Shown in pieces: positions 1-6,728 of a stretch of DNA of 22,213 bases. The position numbers were made by a program, and so were the translations under genes. The number at the start of each line of letters is the position of its first letter. The first letter of the stretch is position 1. This DNA is from DATAMF01 sp964472565 (GTDB taxonomy: Bacteria > Chloroflexota > Anaerolineae > Aggregatilineales > Aggregatilineaceae), in assembly GCA_964472565.1 (NCBI GenBank), contig CAYYNB010000095.1, positions 1 to 22,213 of the forward strand, in the 5' to 3' direction. The notes beneath the pieces are model-generated. The model ran no database searches. It saw nothing but the letters and a program-made list of their open reading frames with translations, and was not told the DNA's origin.

Positions 1-861
1 GACCATCACCCCGGTTTCTCCGGCCAGCATCCGTTCAACTGCCGCGACTCCCAGCCGGGTTGCCAGCAGGCGGTCAAACGCGCTCGGACCGCCGCCGCGC
101 ACCACATGGCCCAGCACGGTCATGCGCACTTCAAACCCAACTTCATGATTTTCGAGATACTCGGCGATCTCGTTAATCTTCAGGTTTGCGCCTTCCGCAA
201 TAATACCCATCGCGTGACTCTTGCCCTTGAGATACGCTTCGTTCAGCGAATTACCGACTTCTTCCAGCGTTGAGGGCTTTTCGGGGATGACGATAAATTC
301 CGCGCCGCCCAGAATGCCGCCAATCGTCGCCAGATAGCCGCAGTTGCGCCCCATCACTTCCAGCAGAAAACAGCGTTCGTGGCTGCTGGCGGTATCGCGC
401 AGTTTGTCAATCGCATCGAGAATCGTGTTCAGCGCCGTGTCCACGCCGATGCTCATATTGGTGCCATACATATCATTATCGATGCTGCCGGGCACCCCGA
501 TCACCGGGAAGCCTAATTCGTGCAGCGCCAACGCCCCGCGCAGACTGCCATCCCCGCCGATCACGACCAGACCTTCGATGCCGTGTTCGTTCAGACGGCG
601 CAGACCGCGTTTTTGGCCCTGCGGCGTTTTGAATTCCAGGTTGCGCGCGGTTTGCAGAATCGTGCCGCCGCGCCCAATGATTCCGCTCACGTCGCGGTTA
701 TTCATCCGCTCAAAATCGCCCGCTAACAGGCCCGAAAACGCCTGCCGGATCCCATAGACTTCGACCCCATGCGCGGTAGCGGTTCGCACCACCGCGCGAA
801 TTGCCGGATTCATACCGGGAGCATCGCCCCCACTTGTCATCACTGCGATACGTCGCAACAT
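1..861 (-). CDS. pfkA: ATP-dependent 6-phosphofructokinase, 3' end cut by window edge
   Basis: This enzyme phosphorylates fructose 6-phosphate to fructose 1,6-bisphosphate in glycolysis and is cytosolic. The 287 visible residues start MLRRIAVMTSGGDAPGMN, the nucleotide-binding loop of the family. GGDGS lies at residues 102-106; Gly105 (Asp in PPi-dependent enzymes) points to ATP as phosphoryl donor. PGSIDND at 124-130 carries the catalytic aspartates, with Ser where PGTIDND is usual. EVMGRNCGYLA follows at about 168-178. Family members are about 320 residues long, so roughly 35 C-terminal residues lie outside the window. The start is supported by AGGAG 10 nt upstream and by a sigma70-like promoter at 900-928. 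It appears to be transcribed alone, 88 bp downstream of the TPR gene. Confidence 0.95.
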   Translation of the reverse strand, partial: MLRRIAVMTSGGDAPGMNPAIRAVVRTATAHGVEVYGIRQAFSGLLAGDFERMNNRDVSGIIGRGGTILQTARNLEFKTPQGQKRGLRRLNEHGIEGLVVIGGDGSLRGALALHELGFPVIGVPGSIDNDMYGTNMSIGVDTALNTILDAIDKLRDTASSHERCFLLEVMGRNCGYLATIGGILGGAEFIVIPEKPSTLEEVGNSLNEAYLKGKSHAMGIIAEGANLKINEIAEYLENHEVGFEVRMTVLGHVVRGGGPSAFDRLLATRLGVAAVERMLAGETGVMV

Positions 862-899
862 GCCGCATTCGCTCCTAATCTCGACACAATAGCGGAGGT

Positions 900-928
900 T
901 TTATAACACTGTGCCGCCGCCGCGTCAA
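900..928 (-). promoter_or_regulatory. sigma70-like promoter of pfkA
   Basis: Read on the minus strand: -35 TTGACG (923-928), 17-nt spacer, -10 TATAAA (900-905). Each hexamer matches consensus at 5 of 6 positions. Transcription would start near 893, giving a leader of about 32 nt that contains the AGGAG ribosome site of pfkA. Predicted by eye only. Confidence 0.6.
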
Positions 929-949
929 TCGTCAGCTTGTACCGAATCT

Positions 950-2020
950 TTAGCGGATTTCCACCGATTTGATCATCTCCAGGATGTCATCTTTATACTG
1001 GTAGTAATACTGATCTTCCGGCGCAATGATGGTCCATTCGAAGGCGGTGGACTCATCAATGGGCGTATAAAAATGCACGATATGCAGCGCGTCCGGCGGA
1101 TCAACATCTTTAAAGCCGCCGCCATCATCCGAGTCGATGTCCTCTTTATAATCTTGGGCGATCCCACACAGATCCCCAAACCGGATCACATCCAGATCGC
1201 CCGCCTGGGCTTCCACCTCGTCGCAGTCGAAGCTGGATAAATTGAGACTGTAGCCCTCCTCGATATCCACGACATCACTCAACATGACCGCGCTGATAGA
1301 GCGCCCGGCCCGCAGCGAAACCGGATTCGTCTCGATAATACCAAGCTGGGCCTGATCATCCAGGTCGCGTTCGGCCACAGCCGCATCGTGCCAGTCCGTA
1401 TCACGACCCTCAAACGGCACCAGCGCGTTGAGCATATCCGCCAGATGTTCCCACCATGTCTCGTTTTTAATCGCGGGGAACCAGCTCCGGGGCACTTTGA
1501 TCGACACCTGATAGCCCTCGGTTTCAAATGTGACCGTTTTTCGCCCCATGTCGCCGGGGAAATAGGTGGCGATCAGGTCCAGCGGCCCCAGTGTGCCATC
1601 CGTGACGAGGGTTGATCCCACGCAGAGGATCGACGGCAGGATAAAAAACAGCAGGACGATGATCAAACACGGTCCCACACAGCCGCGCTTCTGGCGGGGC
1701 ACCGGCGGCGGCGCGACATACCCCGGCCCGCCGTACCCATAACCGTAGGCGGGCGGCGGCTGGGGCGCGGGCGGGCGCGCATACGGGGGTTGAAGCTGGG
1801 CGAGTTGCAGCCGCGCCTGTTCATTGGCGGGGTTAATGCGCAGCACTTCTTGCAGCGCGCGCTGGTATTCGAACGTATCCGCAGCCGCCGACGCCAGCCA
1901 CAACCACGCAATCTCATTGTTTGGCTCGGCCCGGACAACTTGCTGGAACAGCGCCCGCGCCTGATCCCGCTGGCCGGATTGCAGGAGTTGGATGGCGCGT
2001 TGGAGCAAATCAGCGGACAT
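950..2020 (-). CDS. TPR-repeat single-pass membrane protein with large outer domain
   Basis: A 356-aa protein of unknown function. Residues 1-75 form about two tetratricopeptide repeats (AIQLLQSGQRDQARALF; then PNNEIAWLWLA and RALQEVLRINPANEQARL). Residues 78-110 are a Pro/Tyr/Gly linker with YGYGYGGPG. A transmembrane helix at about 117-137 is preceded by QKRG, which suggests the TPR part is cytosolic. The remaining 215 residues would then be outside; they include VPRSWFP and an acidic, Asp-rich stretch. TPRs usually bind proteins. The start chosen is the ATG at 2020, preceded by GAGGGGG; an upstream in-frame start at 2068 lacks comparable support. The gene at 17090-18181 has the same architecture and similar sequence around the helix and outer domain, so the two are paralogues. 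Confidence 0.85.
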   Translation of the reverse strand: MSADLLQRAIQLLQSGQRDQARALFQQVVRAEPNNEIAWLWLASAAADTFEYQRALQEVLRINPANEQARLQLAQLQPPYARPPAPQPPPAYGYGYGGPGYVAPPPVPRQKRGCVGPCLIIVLLFFILPSILCVGSTLVTDGTLGPLDLIATYFPGDMGRKTVTFETEGYQVSIKVPRSWFPAIKNETWWEHLADMLNALVPFEGRDTDWHDAAVAERDLDDQAQLGIIETNPVSLRAGRSISAVMLSDVVDIEEGYSLNLSSFDCDEVEAQAGDLDVIRFGDLCGIAQDYKEDIDSDDGGGFKDVDPPDALHIVHFYTPIDESTAFEWTIIAPEDQYYYQYKDDILEMIKSVEIR

Positions 2021-2099
2021 GCATTTCCCCCTCAAAGATTGACGTCTGAACGTGTGGAACAGGATCATTATGCTTCAGAACCGCGTTTGGGGCCACATG

Positions 2100-2126
2100 A
2101 AAAAATGGAGCGGATCATCGATCCGC
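2100..2126 (-). terminator. Rho-independent terminator after the zinc-ribbon gene
   Basis: On the minus strand a perfect 7-bp stem, GCGGATC and GATCCGC with a 3-nt loop (2110-2126), is followed after 4 nt by six T residues (2105-2100). It lies 32 bp past the stop of the gene ending at 2158, so it separates that unit from the TPR gene. Confidence 0.6.
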
Positions 2127-2157
2127 CCCACAGCCCTATTCCAAAGCAAGGTTCGCC

Positions 2158-2541
2158 TTATGGCTCTTCCGGCTCAGGCCAGGCCGGAATACGCGGCGGG
2201 CCGTCAAACTGCTGAATATACAGCGGCCCCAACTGGTCAGCCCACCACGCCTGATAGACATCGTTGCTGATGTCAAAAATGAAGTTCTCGCGGTGACGGC
2301 ATTCGCGGCAGATCGCCACCAGTTCGCTTAACCCCTGCCCCCCGCGATTCAGATGTGCGACCACCGCCAGCGCCCCGCCGCACTCCGGGCACGGTGTCCC
2401 CTGGACATATTCATGCTGGCAGGCGACATCTTCCGCAATGATATATCCGTCTTCGGTCCACCAAAACAGATGCTCATCCCGGTTCGGGTTGTATCCCGCT
2501 GGCAGATCATCAGATCCGGTCCCTTTACGTAACAACCTCAT
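2158..2541 (-). CDS. Zinc-ribbon hypothetical protein
   Basis: A 127-aa soluble protein that I do not recognise as a named family. Cysteines and histidines are arranged as metal-binding pairs: Cys41-x-His43, CPECGG (Cys51, Cys54) and CRECRHR (Cys78, Cys81). One zinc ribbon is likely, formed by the CPEC and CREC knuckles. Aromatic-rich flanks include HLFWWTEDGYII at 24-35 and VYQAWWADQLGPLYIQQFDG at 95-114. The C-terminus is proline- and glutamate-rich. The ATG at 2541 follows a G-rich ribosome site only 14 bp after the stop of the YbaK-like gene, so it is probably the last gene of that operon. Function unknown; nucleic-acid or protein binding is possible from the ribbon alone. Confidence 0.7.
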   Translation of the reverse strand: MRLLRKGTGSDDLPAGYNPNRDEHLFWWTEDGYIIAEDVACQHEYVQGTPCPECGGALAVVAHLNRGGQGLSELVAICRECRHRENFIFDISNDVYQAWWADQLGPLYIQQFDGPPRIPAWPEPEEP

Positions 2542-2555
2542 CCCCCCGCCACCAC

Positions 2556-3047
2556 CTACTCTTCCGTACCCACTACAGCCACATCAACCACTTTCGCGTT
2601 CAGCACCCGGACGAGATCATCGACCTTCACTTTTAGATTCATCCCGCGCTGCCCGGCATTCACCAGAATCGCTTCGTGCGCTTTAGCCTGTTCATCCAGA
2701 TACACGCCCCAGCGTTTGTGAACCAGGGCCAGCGCGCCGATGCCCCCCGCTTTGAGGCCCGTCGCCATTTCAGCCATCCGCTTGGGCGGCATACTGACCT
2801 TTTTCAGCCCCACCGCCCGCGCAAACTTCTTAAGGTCCAGCGTATGATCCACCGGGACCATCACCAGGGCGAACTTATTGCTGTCCAACTGCACCACCAG
2901 CGTTTTATAGACTTCGCTGGTGGGCAGCCCCATCGCCTCTGCTGCACGGATGCCATCCGTAATCGACTCATCATAGGTATGAGTCTCATAGGTCACAGTC
3001 TGGCTTTCCAAAAACCGCATTGAATTCAGTTTTTTCTCGCTGCTCAT
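2556..3047 (-). CDS. ybaK: YbaK/EbsC-type aminoacyl-tRNA deacylase
   Basis: This family hydrolyses mischarged aminoacyl-tRNAs in trans; the best-known member removes Cys from tRNA-Pro. The protein is 163 aa, a usual length. Family hallmarks visible are YETHTYDE near the N-terminus, GLPTSEVYKTLVVQLD (Lys of the active site in VYKTLV), FALVMVPVDHTLDLKKFARAVG, KKVSMPPKRMAEMATG and the glycine-rich KAGGIGALALVHKRWGVYLDE. The start at 3047 (MSSEKK) is preceded by GAGGATAAG. An ATG at 3062 would overlap the upstream gene by 8 nt and is a possible alternative. Substrate specificity (Cys-tRNA-Pro or another pair) cannot be read from the sequence. A second, more distant member lies at 14741-15196. Confidence 0.85.
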   Translation of the reverse strand: MSSEKKLNSMRFLESQTVTYETHTYDESITDGIRAAEAMGLPTSEVYKTLVVQLDSNKFALVMVPVDHTLDLKKFARAVGLKKVSMPPKRMAEMATGLKAGGIGALALVHKRWGVYLDEQAKAHEAILVNAGQRGMNLKVKVDDLVRVLNAKVVDVAVVGTEE

Positions 3048-3054
3048 CTTATCC

Positions 3055-3279
3055 TCATGCATCGCCGTGACGCGCTGGCTGCCCCATATAGCCCATCACA
3101 TTCCCCTTCAGGTCACAAATTGCATCACCATCAAGCAGCCACATCGGGGCATCGTTTACATCATGCACCAGCTTGCCGTGAACCACACCGATTCGATTCC
3201 CATCCAGGTCGTAGACAATTTCCTGGTCCATATATCCGAACATTTCCCCTTTTCGATCATAAATTCCTCTGGTGGACAT
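3055..3279 (-). CDS. Small four-repeat beta protein (4-fold beta-flower-like)
   Basis: A 74-aa protein built from four repeats of about 16 residues, each of the form [V/I]xDxxGxxxGYM: IYDRKGEMFGYMD, VYDLDGNRIGVVHG, VHDVNDAPMWLLDG and ICDLKGNVMGYMG. This pattern matches my memory of the small 4-fold beta-flower family, in which each repeat contributes a two-stranded blade. There is no signal peptide or membrane segment. AAGGAG lies 6 nt before the ATG, and a TATAAT -10 box lies 36-41 bp upstream. Its end lies 7 bp from the preferred YbaK start and overlaps the alternative one, so the two are co-transcribed. Function unknown; members are often found as stand-alone small proteins or repeats. Confidence 0.75.
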   Translation of the reverse strand: MSTRGIYDRKGEMFGYMDQEIVYDLDGNRIGVVHGKLVHDVNDAPMWLLDGDAICDLKGNVMGYMGQPARHGDA

Positions 3280-3314
3280 GTTCTGCTCCTTCCCAGGTAT
3301 CGCCCCTGCTAATC

Positions 3315-3320
3315 ATTATA
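3315..3320 (-). promoter_or_regulatory. -10 box (TATAAT) for the beta-flower/YbaK/zinc-ribbon unit
   Basis: A perfect TATAAT on the minus strand lies 36 bp from the start codon at 3279. No convincing -35 hexamer stands 16-18 nt upstream. A 7-bp inverted repeat (CTAATCA at 3309-3315, TGATTAG at 3349-3355) brackets the promoter and could be an operator. Confidence 0.45.
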
Positions 3321-3398
3321 TGTCATTTTGCAGACAAATCCGAATGGGTGATTAGTCCTTGAAATACAAGCCTTTTGTGAGGAGATAACCCGAAGAGA

Positions 3399-3794
3399 TT
3401 AGCCTGCCGCCAACACGCGCCGGACTTCCCCGATCACGGTCCGCAGCCCGCGATCCAGGTCCCGCGCATCATACCAGTTCCGGCTGATCAGCGACGAGGG
3501 GATCGCAGTGGATTGTTCGCCCCGCACCAGCAGCGGAATCACCCAAACCCCGTACAGGCTGGCATACGAAACTTCACGCTCCAGCCACTTCGACACTTTA
3601 CCGTCGGGCGACATCAACACCACCACGCAGCCCGCCTGTTTGATGGCCGCTTCGATGGCGTTGGTCCATGACATTGTGCCCGGAATCAGCCCATTCTGTG
3701 CCCAGGTCGCGCAGCCTGCCGCTTGCAGCGACTGCTCAATATAACGTTTTATCCCCCCATCTTTGCGGTGATGGGCAATATAAACGTGCTTCAT
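3399..3794 (-). CDS. Stand-alone TIR-domain protein
   Basis: A 131-aa protein that is almost entirely one Toll/interleukin-1 receptor domain. It shows the first strand HVYIAHHRKD (residues 3-12, in place of the usual VFISHSxxD), GCATWAQNGLIPGTMSW (27-43, box 2), AIEAAIKQAGCVVVLMSPD and KWLEREVSYA. Glu74 of the last motif occupies the position of the catalytic Glu of NAD-cleaving TIR domains. Bacterial TIR domains either cleave NAD+, often in antiphage systems, or act as adaptors. No transmembrane or sensor domain is attached. The start MKHVYI at 3794 follows AGGGGG; a start 6 codons upstream is possible. It lies 82 bp after the FHA-TIR gene on the same strand, with a possible promoter of its own between them. 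Confidence 0.85.
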   Translation of the reverse strand: MKHVYIAHHRKDGGIKRYIEQSLQAAGCATWAQNGLIPGTMSWTNAIEAAIKQAGCVVVLMSPDGKVSKWLEREVSYASLYGVWVIPLLVRGEQSTAIPSSLISRNWYDARDLDRGLRTVIGEVRRVLAAG

Positions 3795-3831
3795 TCCCAC
3801 TACCCCCTGCATTAAACAGTTCTCTTACTTA

Positions 3832-3860
3832 AAGATAACGCTTAATAAATCAACCGGCAA
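3832..3860 (-). promoter_or_regulatory. Possible promoter of the stand-alone TIR gene
   Basis: On the minus strand TTGCCG (3855-3860) and TATCTT (3832-3837) are separated by 17 nt; each matches consensus at 4 of 6 positions. It sits in the AT-rich 82-bp gap between the two TIR genes. Weak prediction; read-through from the FHA-TIR gene is equally possible. Confidence 0.3.
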
Positions 3861-3876
3861 GCTTTTTTTCGACTTT

Positions 3877-4704
3877 TTACAGATGTTTTAGTGCCTGAAA
3901 CAGGCTGGCGAGTCCCTGGTCAAAATCCTGCGTAAAATCGAGCGGCTGGCGCATTTGCAGCCGGATGGGAACCTGGCACGCGCGCATAATGATCGGAACC
4001 ACCAGCTTCCCTTTTTCCAAAAAATTATTCCACTCCGCGCCGATGATCAGTGATCCAGCCGCGTCGGGCGACAGCACGACGATCATCGACTGCGAGCGCT
4101 TCAACGCCCGCTGAATCGCCACATCCCAATCCTGCCCGGCGTCAATATCCTGGTGATCCACCCAGGGGACAAATTTGCCGTCCCGCAGCATCGCCTTAGC
4201 AAGGCGCGTTACCATCCCATCATCTTTATGCGAATGGCTGACGAAAACCTGTTTATAAACCTTCGTCTGTTCCAACACGGGAGCCGCCGCCGGTTCGCGA
4301 ACTTCGGCCACTTCGATGGCTTCCATCGTGCGATTTTGCGCTTTGCGCCGGTACATGCCCACCACCAGCGGACTGACCAGTTTTCCGGTGGGGGCGTTCG
4401 GAATGTTGATGCTGACAATGCTCCGCCCCACCGTGATAATATCCCCGGCAGCCAGCGGCCCGGCCACCGCTTCCACTTTTTCGTCATTCAGCCATGTGCC
4501 GTTCGTGCTGTTGAGGTCTTCCACAAAATAGGCCCCATCCCGCGCGACAATGCGCGCATGTTCTCTGGACACATAGGTATCGTTCAAAATGAGGTGACAG
4601 TGCGGCATTCTGCCGATCAGCAAGGCTTCAGGTTCCAGCGCCAGACAGCGCTCATGCCCGGTGGTTCCCCATACGATCAGTAAGGGTTTTTGCTCCGGTA
4701 GCAT
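3877..4704 (-). CDS. FHA-TIR fusion protein
   Basis: A 275-aa two-domain protein. Residues 1-105 form a forkhead-associated (FHA) domain, which binds phosphothreonine peptides: LLIGR (28-32), SREHA (46-50) and DLNSTNGTWLN (63-73), with the conserved Gly-Arg, Ser-x-x-His and Asn-Gly all present. A linker of about 40 residues contains EVAEVREPAAAP. Residues 149-275 form a TIR domain: KQVFVSHSHKDD (151-162), KFVPWVDHQDIDAGQDWDVAI (177-197), MIVVLSPDAAGS (207-218) and GAEWNNFLEKG, where Glu224 is in the place of the catalytic Glu. A sensor-effector layout is implied: phosphorylated partner binding coupled to TIR assembly or NAD+ cleavage. No kinase gene is in the window. It probably pairs with the TIR gene at 3399-3794. 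Confidence 0.88.
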   Translation of the reverse strand: MLPEQKPLLIVWGTTGHERCLALEPEALLIGRMPHCHLILNDTYVSREHARIVARDGAYFVEDLNSTNGTWLNDEKVEAVAGPLAAGDIITVGRSIVSINIPNAPTGKLVSPLVVGMYRRKAQNRTMEAIEVAEVREPAAAPVLEQTKVYKQVFVSHSHKDDGMVTRLAKAMLRDGKFVPWVDHQDIDAGQDWDVAIQRALKRSQSMIVVLSPDAAGSLIIGAEWNNFLEKGKLVVPIIMRACQVPIRLQMRQPLDFTQDFDQGLASLFQALKHL

Positions 4705-4715
4705 CTCTTCCCCCC

Positions 4716-4800
4716 CAATAAGGCTGCACCAATATTTTCTTTACCCCTTCCCTGGGGGAAGGGGAGTCAAACCTGACAAATGGGATAATTTTTTCTTGAG
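4716..4800 (+). repeat. Intergenic repeat copy A (with internal hairpin)
   Basis: The 31 bp from 4716 match 11143-11173 at 27 of 31 positions (ctgc-cca-tattttc-ttacccc pattern). About 40 bp further on, TGACAAATGGGATAATT resembles TGAATGAGATAATT of copy B. Between the blocks copy A alone carries a perfect 9-bp hairpin, CCCCTTCCC / GGGAAGGGG (4744-4764). It lies just upstream of the FHA-TIR gene, in the 249-bp gap 4705-4953. The rest of that gap, apart from the terminator at 4892, is AT-rich with nothing I recognise. Confidence 0.5.
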
Positions 4801-4891
4801 ACGGCCTAACATAGACACTACGAACGAAGGTTTGAAATAGGGATATAAATTATAGCATGAAGTTCCAAAACATCGATCAACCCAATGCAAT

Positions 4892-4926
4892 AAAAAAGCG
4901 AGGCAGAAGTTTTCCCCCTGCCCCGC
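4892..4926 (-). terminator. Rho-independent terminator of the 4954-5703 gene
   Basis: On the minus strand a 9-bp GC-rich stem (GCGGGGCAG with CTGCCTCGC, one G-U pair; arms at 4918-4926 and 4898-4906) with an 11-nt loop is followed directly by six T residues (4897-4892). The same element recurs 905 bp away at 5798-5831. Confidence 0.85.
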
Positions 4927-4953
4927 CTGGATGCGCTCAATCGACCGGATGAA

Positions 4954-5703
4954 CTACCACTCCATCGGGCGGAGCAGCGTTACATTTGCCAGAGGCACAT
5001 ACACCGGCTGACACGCCCCGATAAACAGCCCAACCCAGCGCTCCCCCGCGACAGTCGCCTTTGTGATCACCACATACTCATCCTGCCCATTCCCATCGAC
5101 ATCATGCAGCAAATCCAAAACGCCCGCGCTGGTTTTCACCGCTTCCGAGCCGCCAGCCTGCCAAAAACCGGGCATGTGGTTTGTGACCAGTGCCGAACTC
5201 AGATTCGGATACATCTGATCACACCCCGGCAGATTCGGTCCCAATTGCAGATTGTCAATGTAGTTCTCTTGGCTGGGACGCAGCGCCATCAGGCTGATCT
5301 CATCGAAGGAGGCATCGGAAAACATGAAATAGCCCGCCCCACTGAGATACCCGTCATAGACCACCGTGAGCGTTTCAACATCGATCAGCCGCAGCGAAAA
5401 AGACCCGTTGTAGAAAAATCCGATCCCGGTGAACTTTTCGTCACCAGTCGGCTGAATCAGCATTGCCGTAGACGGATAAAAATAGCATTCCGGCGCGCCG
5501 CCCCCGGCATAATTCGTATCGCGGATTTCCGTATCGCCATCCTGACCAGCCCACAGCAGCGGGTTGGCATTGATCGCGTCGGCACACGGCGCGCCAATAG
5601 TCCAATCAAAATTGACCGAGGCGCTGATTTCAGCCCTTGCCGGGGCAGGACGAATGGAAATACTGGCAAGTAGTACCAGCAAAACAAGCATCATGCGTTT
5701 CAT
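4954..5703 (-). CDS. Secreted protein, tandem paralogue 1
   Basis: A 249-aa exported protein of unknown function. MKRMMLVLLVLLASISIRPA is a signal peptide, with likely cleavage after PARA. The mature part has an N-terminal beta-rich region (SVNFDWTIGAPCADAI, GGGAPECYFYP, FFYNGSFSLRLIDVET) and a C-terminal region with GCDQMYPNLSSALVTNHMPGFW. There follows LLHDVDGNGQDEYVV, a DxDxNGxDE calcium-type loop like that of FG-GAP/VCBS repeats, and the ending PVYVPLANVTLLRPMEW. The start at 5703 is preceded by AGGAG and yields a proper signal peptide; an ORF start 32 codons upstream would bury it. It has its own -10 box (TATACT, 5744-5749) and its own terminator. It is a diverged copy of the protein at 5859-6647. 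Confidence 0.85.
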   Translation of the reverse strand: MKRMMLVLLVLLASISIRPAPARAEISASVNFDWTIGAPCADAINANPLLWAGQDGDTEIRDTNYAGGGAPECYFYPSTAMLIQPTGDEKFTGIGFFYNGSFSLRLIDVETLTVVYDGYLSGAGYFMFSDASFDEISLMALRPSQENYIDNLQLGPNLPGCDQMYPNLSSALVTNHMPGFWQAGGSEAVKTSAGVLDLLHDVDGNGQDEYVVITKATVAGERWVGLFIGACQPVYVPLANVTLLRPMEW

Positions 5704-5743
5704 AGACTTGATGACTCCTGGTGAGGTGATAACACGCACTTGT

Positions 5744-5749
5744 AGTATA
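5744..5749 (-). promoter_or_regulatory. -10 box upstream of tandem paralogue 1
   Basis: TATACT on the minus strand, 41-46 bp before the start codon at 5703, with no clear -35. Together with the terminator at 5798-5831 it suggests that the two paralogues are transcribed separately. Confidence 0.4.
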
Positions 5750-5797
5750 CAGTTGCTTAGTCGTTTTGAGGTTAAATCAGGGGTCGTGACTTTATAC

Positions 5798-5831
5798 AAA
5801 AAGCGAGGCAGAAGTTTTCCCCCTGCCCCGC
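5798..5831 (-). terminator. Rho-independent terminator of the 5859-6647 gene
   Basis: Same stem, loop and T tract as at 4892-4926: arms 5823-5831 and 5803-5811, T run from 5802 down to 5798. The hairpin is identical in sequence to its partner 905 bp away. Confidence 0.85.
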
Positions 5832-5858
5832 CTGGATGCGCTCAATTGACCGGATGAA

Positions 5859-6647
5859 CTACCACGTCATCGGGCGGAGCAGCGTCACATTCGCCAGCGG
5901 CACATATACCGGCTGGCAGGCCCCGATAAACAGCCCAACCCAGCGCTCCTCACCGACCAGGCCGCGCGCCACCACCAGATATTCATCCTGTCCATTCTGA
6001 TCCACATCATGCAGCAGATCGAGTTGGGTTTTATTCGCCAGCACGATCTCATCGCCGCCCGGCTTCCAAAAGCCCGGTTGGTGTGTGGTGATCAGCGCCG
6101 AACTCAGGATGGTAAACGCCTGATCACACCCCGGCACATGCACGGTTTCTTCGTCGTCGTCCGCGTCAGGCGCGTTCACCCCAACCTGGGCGTTGTCAAA
6201 GTAATCACCTTCGCCCTGGCTGCCCAGATAAATATCATCAAATTCATCGGCCCCCGAATACGTAAAAACGCCCGCCCCGCTGAAGCTGGTCGAATACACA
6301 GTCGTCGAAGTCTGGGAATTGTAGAGTTGGACGGAAAACCGCCCGCTGTACAAAAAACTCAGGCCATTAAACATCGCGCCGCTGACTGGTTCGATCCGGA
6401 ACACCGTAAACGGATGCATCAAACATTCCGGCGCACTGCCCCCGGCGTTTGTGGTATTGCTCACCTCGGATGTGCCATCTTCGGACACGATCAGAGATGG
6501 ATCGGCGTCAATGACCTCGGCGCACGACACGCCAATCGTCGCCCCATCAAAGTTTACTGTCACGGTGACAGCCGCTGCCGCCGTATGCTGAATCGACCCT
6601 CCGGTCAGCAAACCGAGGGCCAACAACAACCCTATCATTTTTTTCAT
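5859..6647 (-). CDS. Secreted protein, tandem paralogue 2
   Basis: A 262-aa exported protein of unknown function. MKKMIGLLLALGLLTGGSIQ begins a signal peptide that ends near HTAAAA. The body matches paralogue 1 block by block: VNFDGATIGVSCAEVIDADP, NAGGSAPECLMHPFTVFRIE, FLYSGRFSVQLYNSQTSTTV, then a short acidic insert (DADDDEETVHV) absent from paralogue 1. It continues with GCDQAFTILSSALITTHQPGFW, LLHDVDQNGQDEYLVV (DxDxNGxDE loop) and PVYVPLANVTLLRPMTW. Cysteine positions are shared. AGGAG lies 9 nt upstream of the ATG, and a TATAAT box is at 6681-6686. The role is not known; a secreted calcium-binding, cell-surface or matrix protein is an inference from the signal peptide and Asp loop. Confidence 0.85.
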   Translation of the reverse strand: MKKMIGLLLALGLLTGGSIQHTAAAAVTVTVNFDGATIGVSCAEVIDADPSLIVSEDGTSEVSNTTNAGGSAPECLMHPFTVFRIEPVSGAMFNGLSFLYSGRFSVQLYNSQTSTTVYSTSFSGAGVFTYSGADEFDDIYLGSQGEGDYFDNAQVGVNAPDADDDEETVHVPGCDQAFTILSSALITTHQPGFWKPGGDEIVLANKTQLDLLHDVDQNGQDEYLVVARGLVGEERWVGLFIGACQPVYVPLANVTLLRPMTW

Positions 6648-6680
6648 GAATTATTGCTCCTGGTAAACGCGCAGGTAAAT

Positions 6681-6708
6681 ATTATATTTTAGTCGTCCGC
6701 TCCGTCCA
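6681..6708 (-). promoter_or_regulatory. sigma70-like promoter of tandem paralogue 2
   Basis: Perfect -10 TATAAT (6681-6686) on the minus strand, with a possible -35 TGGACG (6703-6708) at 16-nt spacing. It lies 34 bp before the start codon at 6647. Confidence 0.5.
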
Positions 6709-6728
6709 TAAAGGGTCGTGGATGGTGG

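Noticed and set aside
6009..6692. Plus-strand frame of 227 codons
   Set aside because: Antisense shadow of the secreted paralogue, with no ribosome site or domain.
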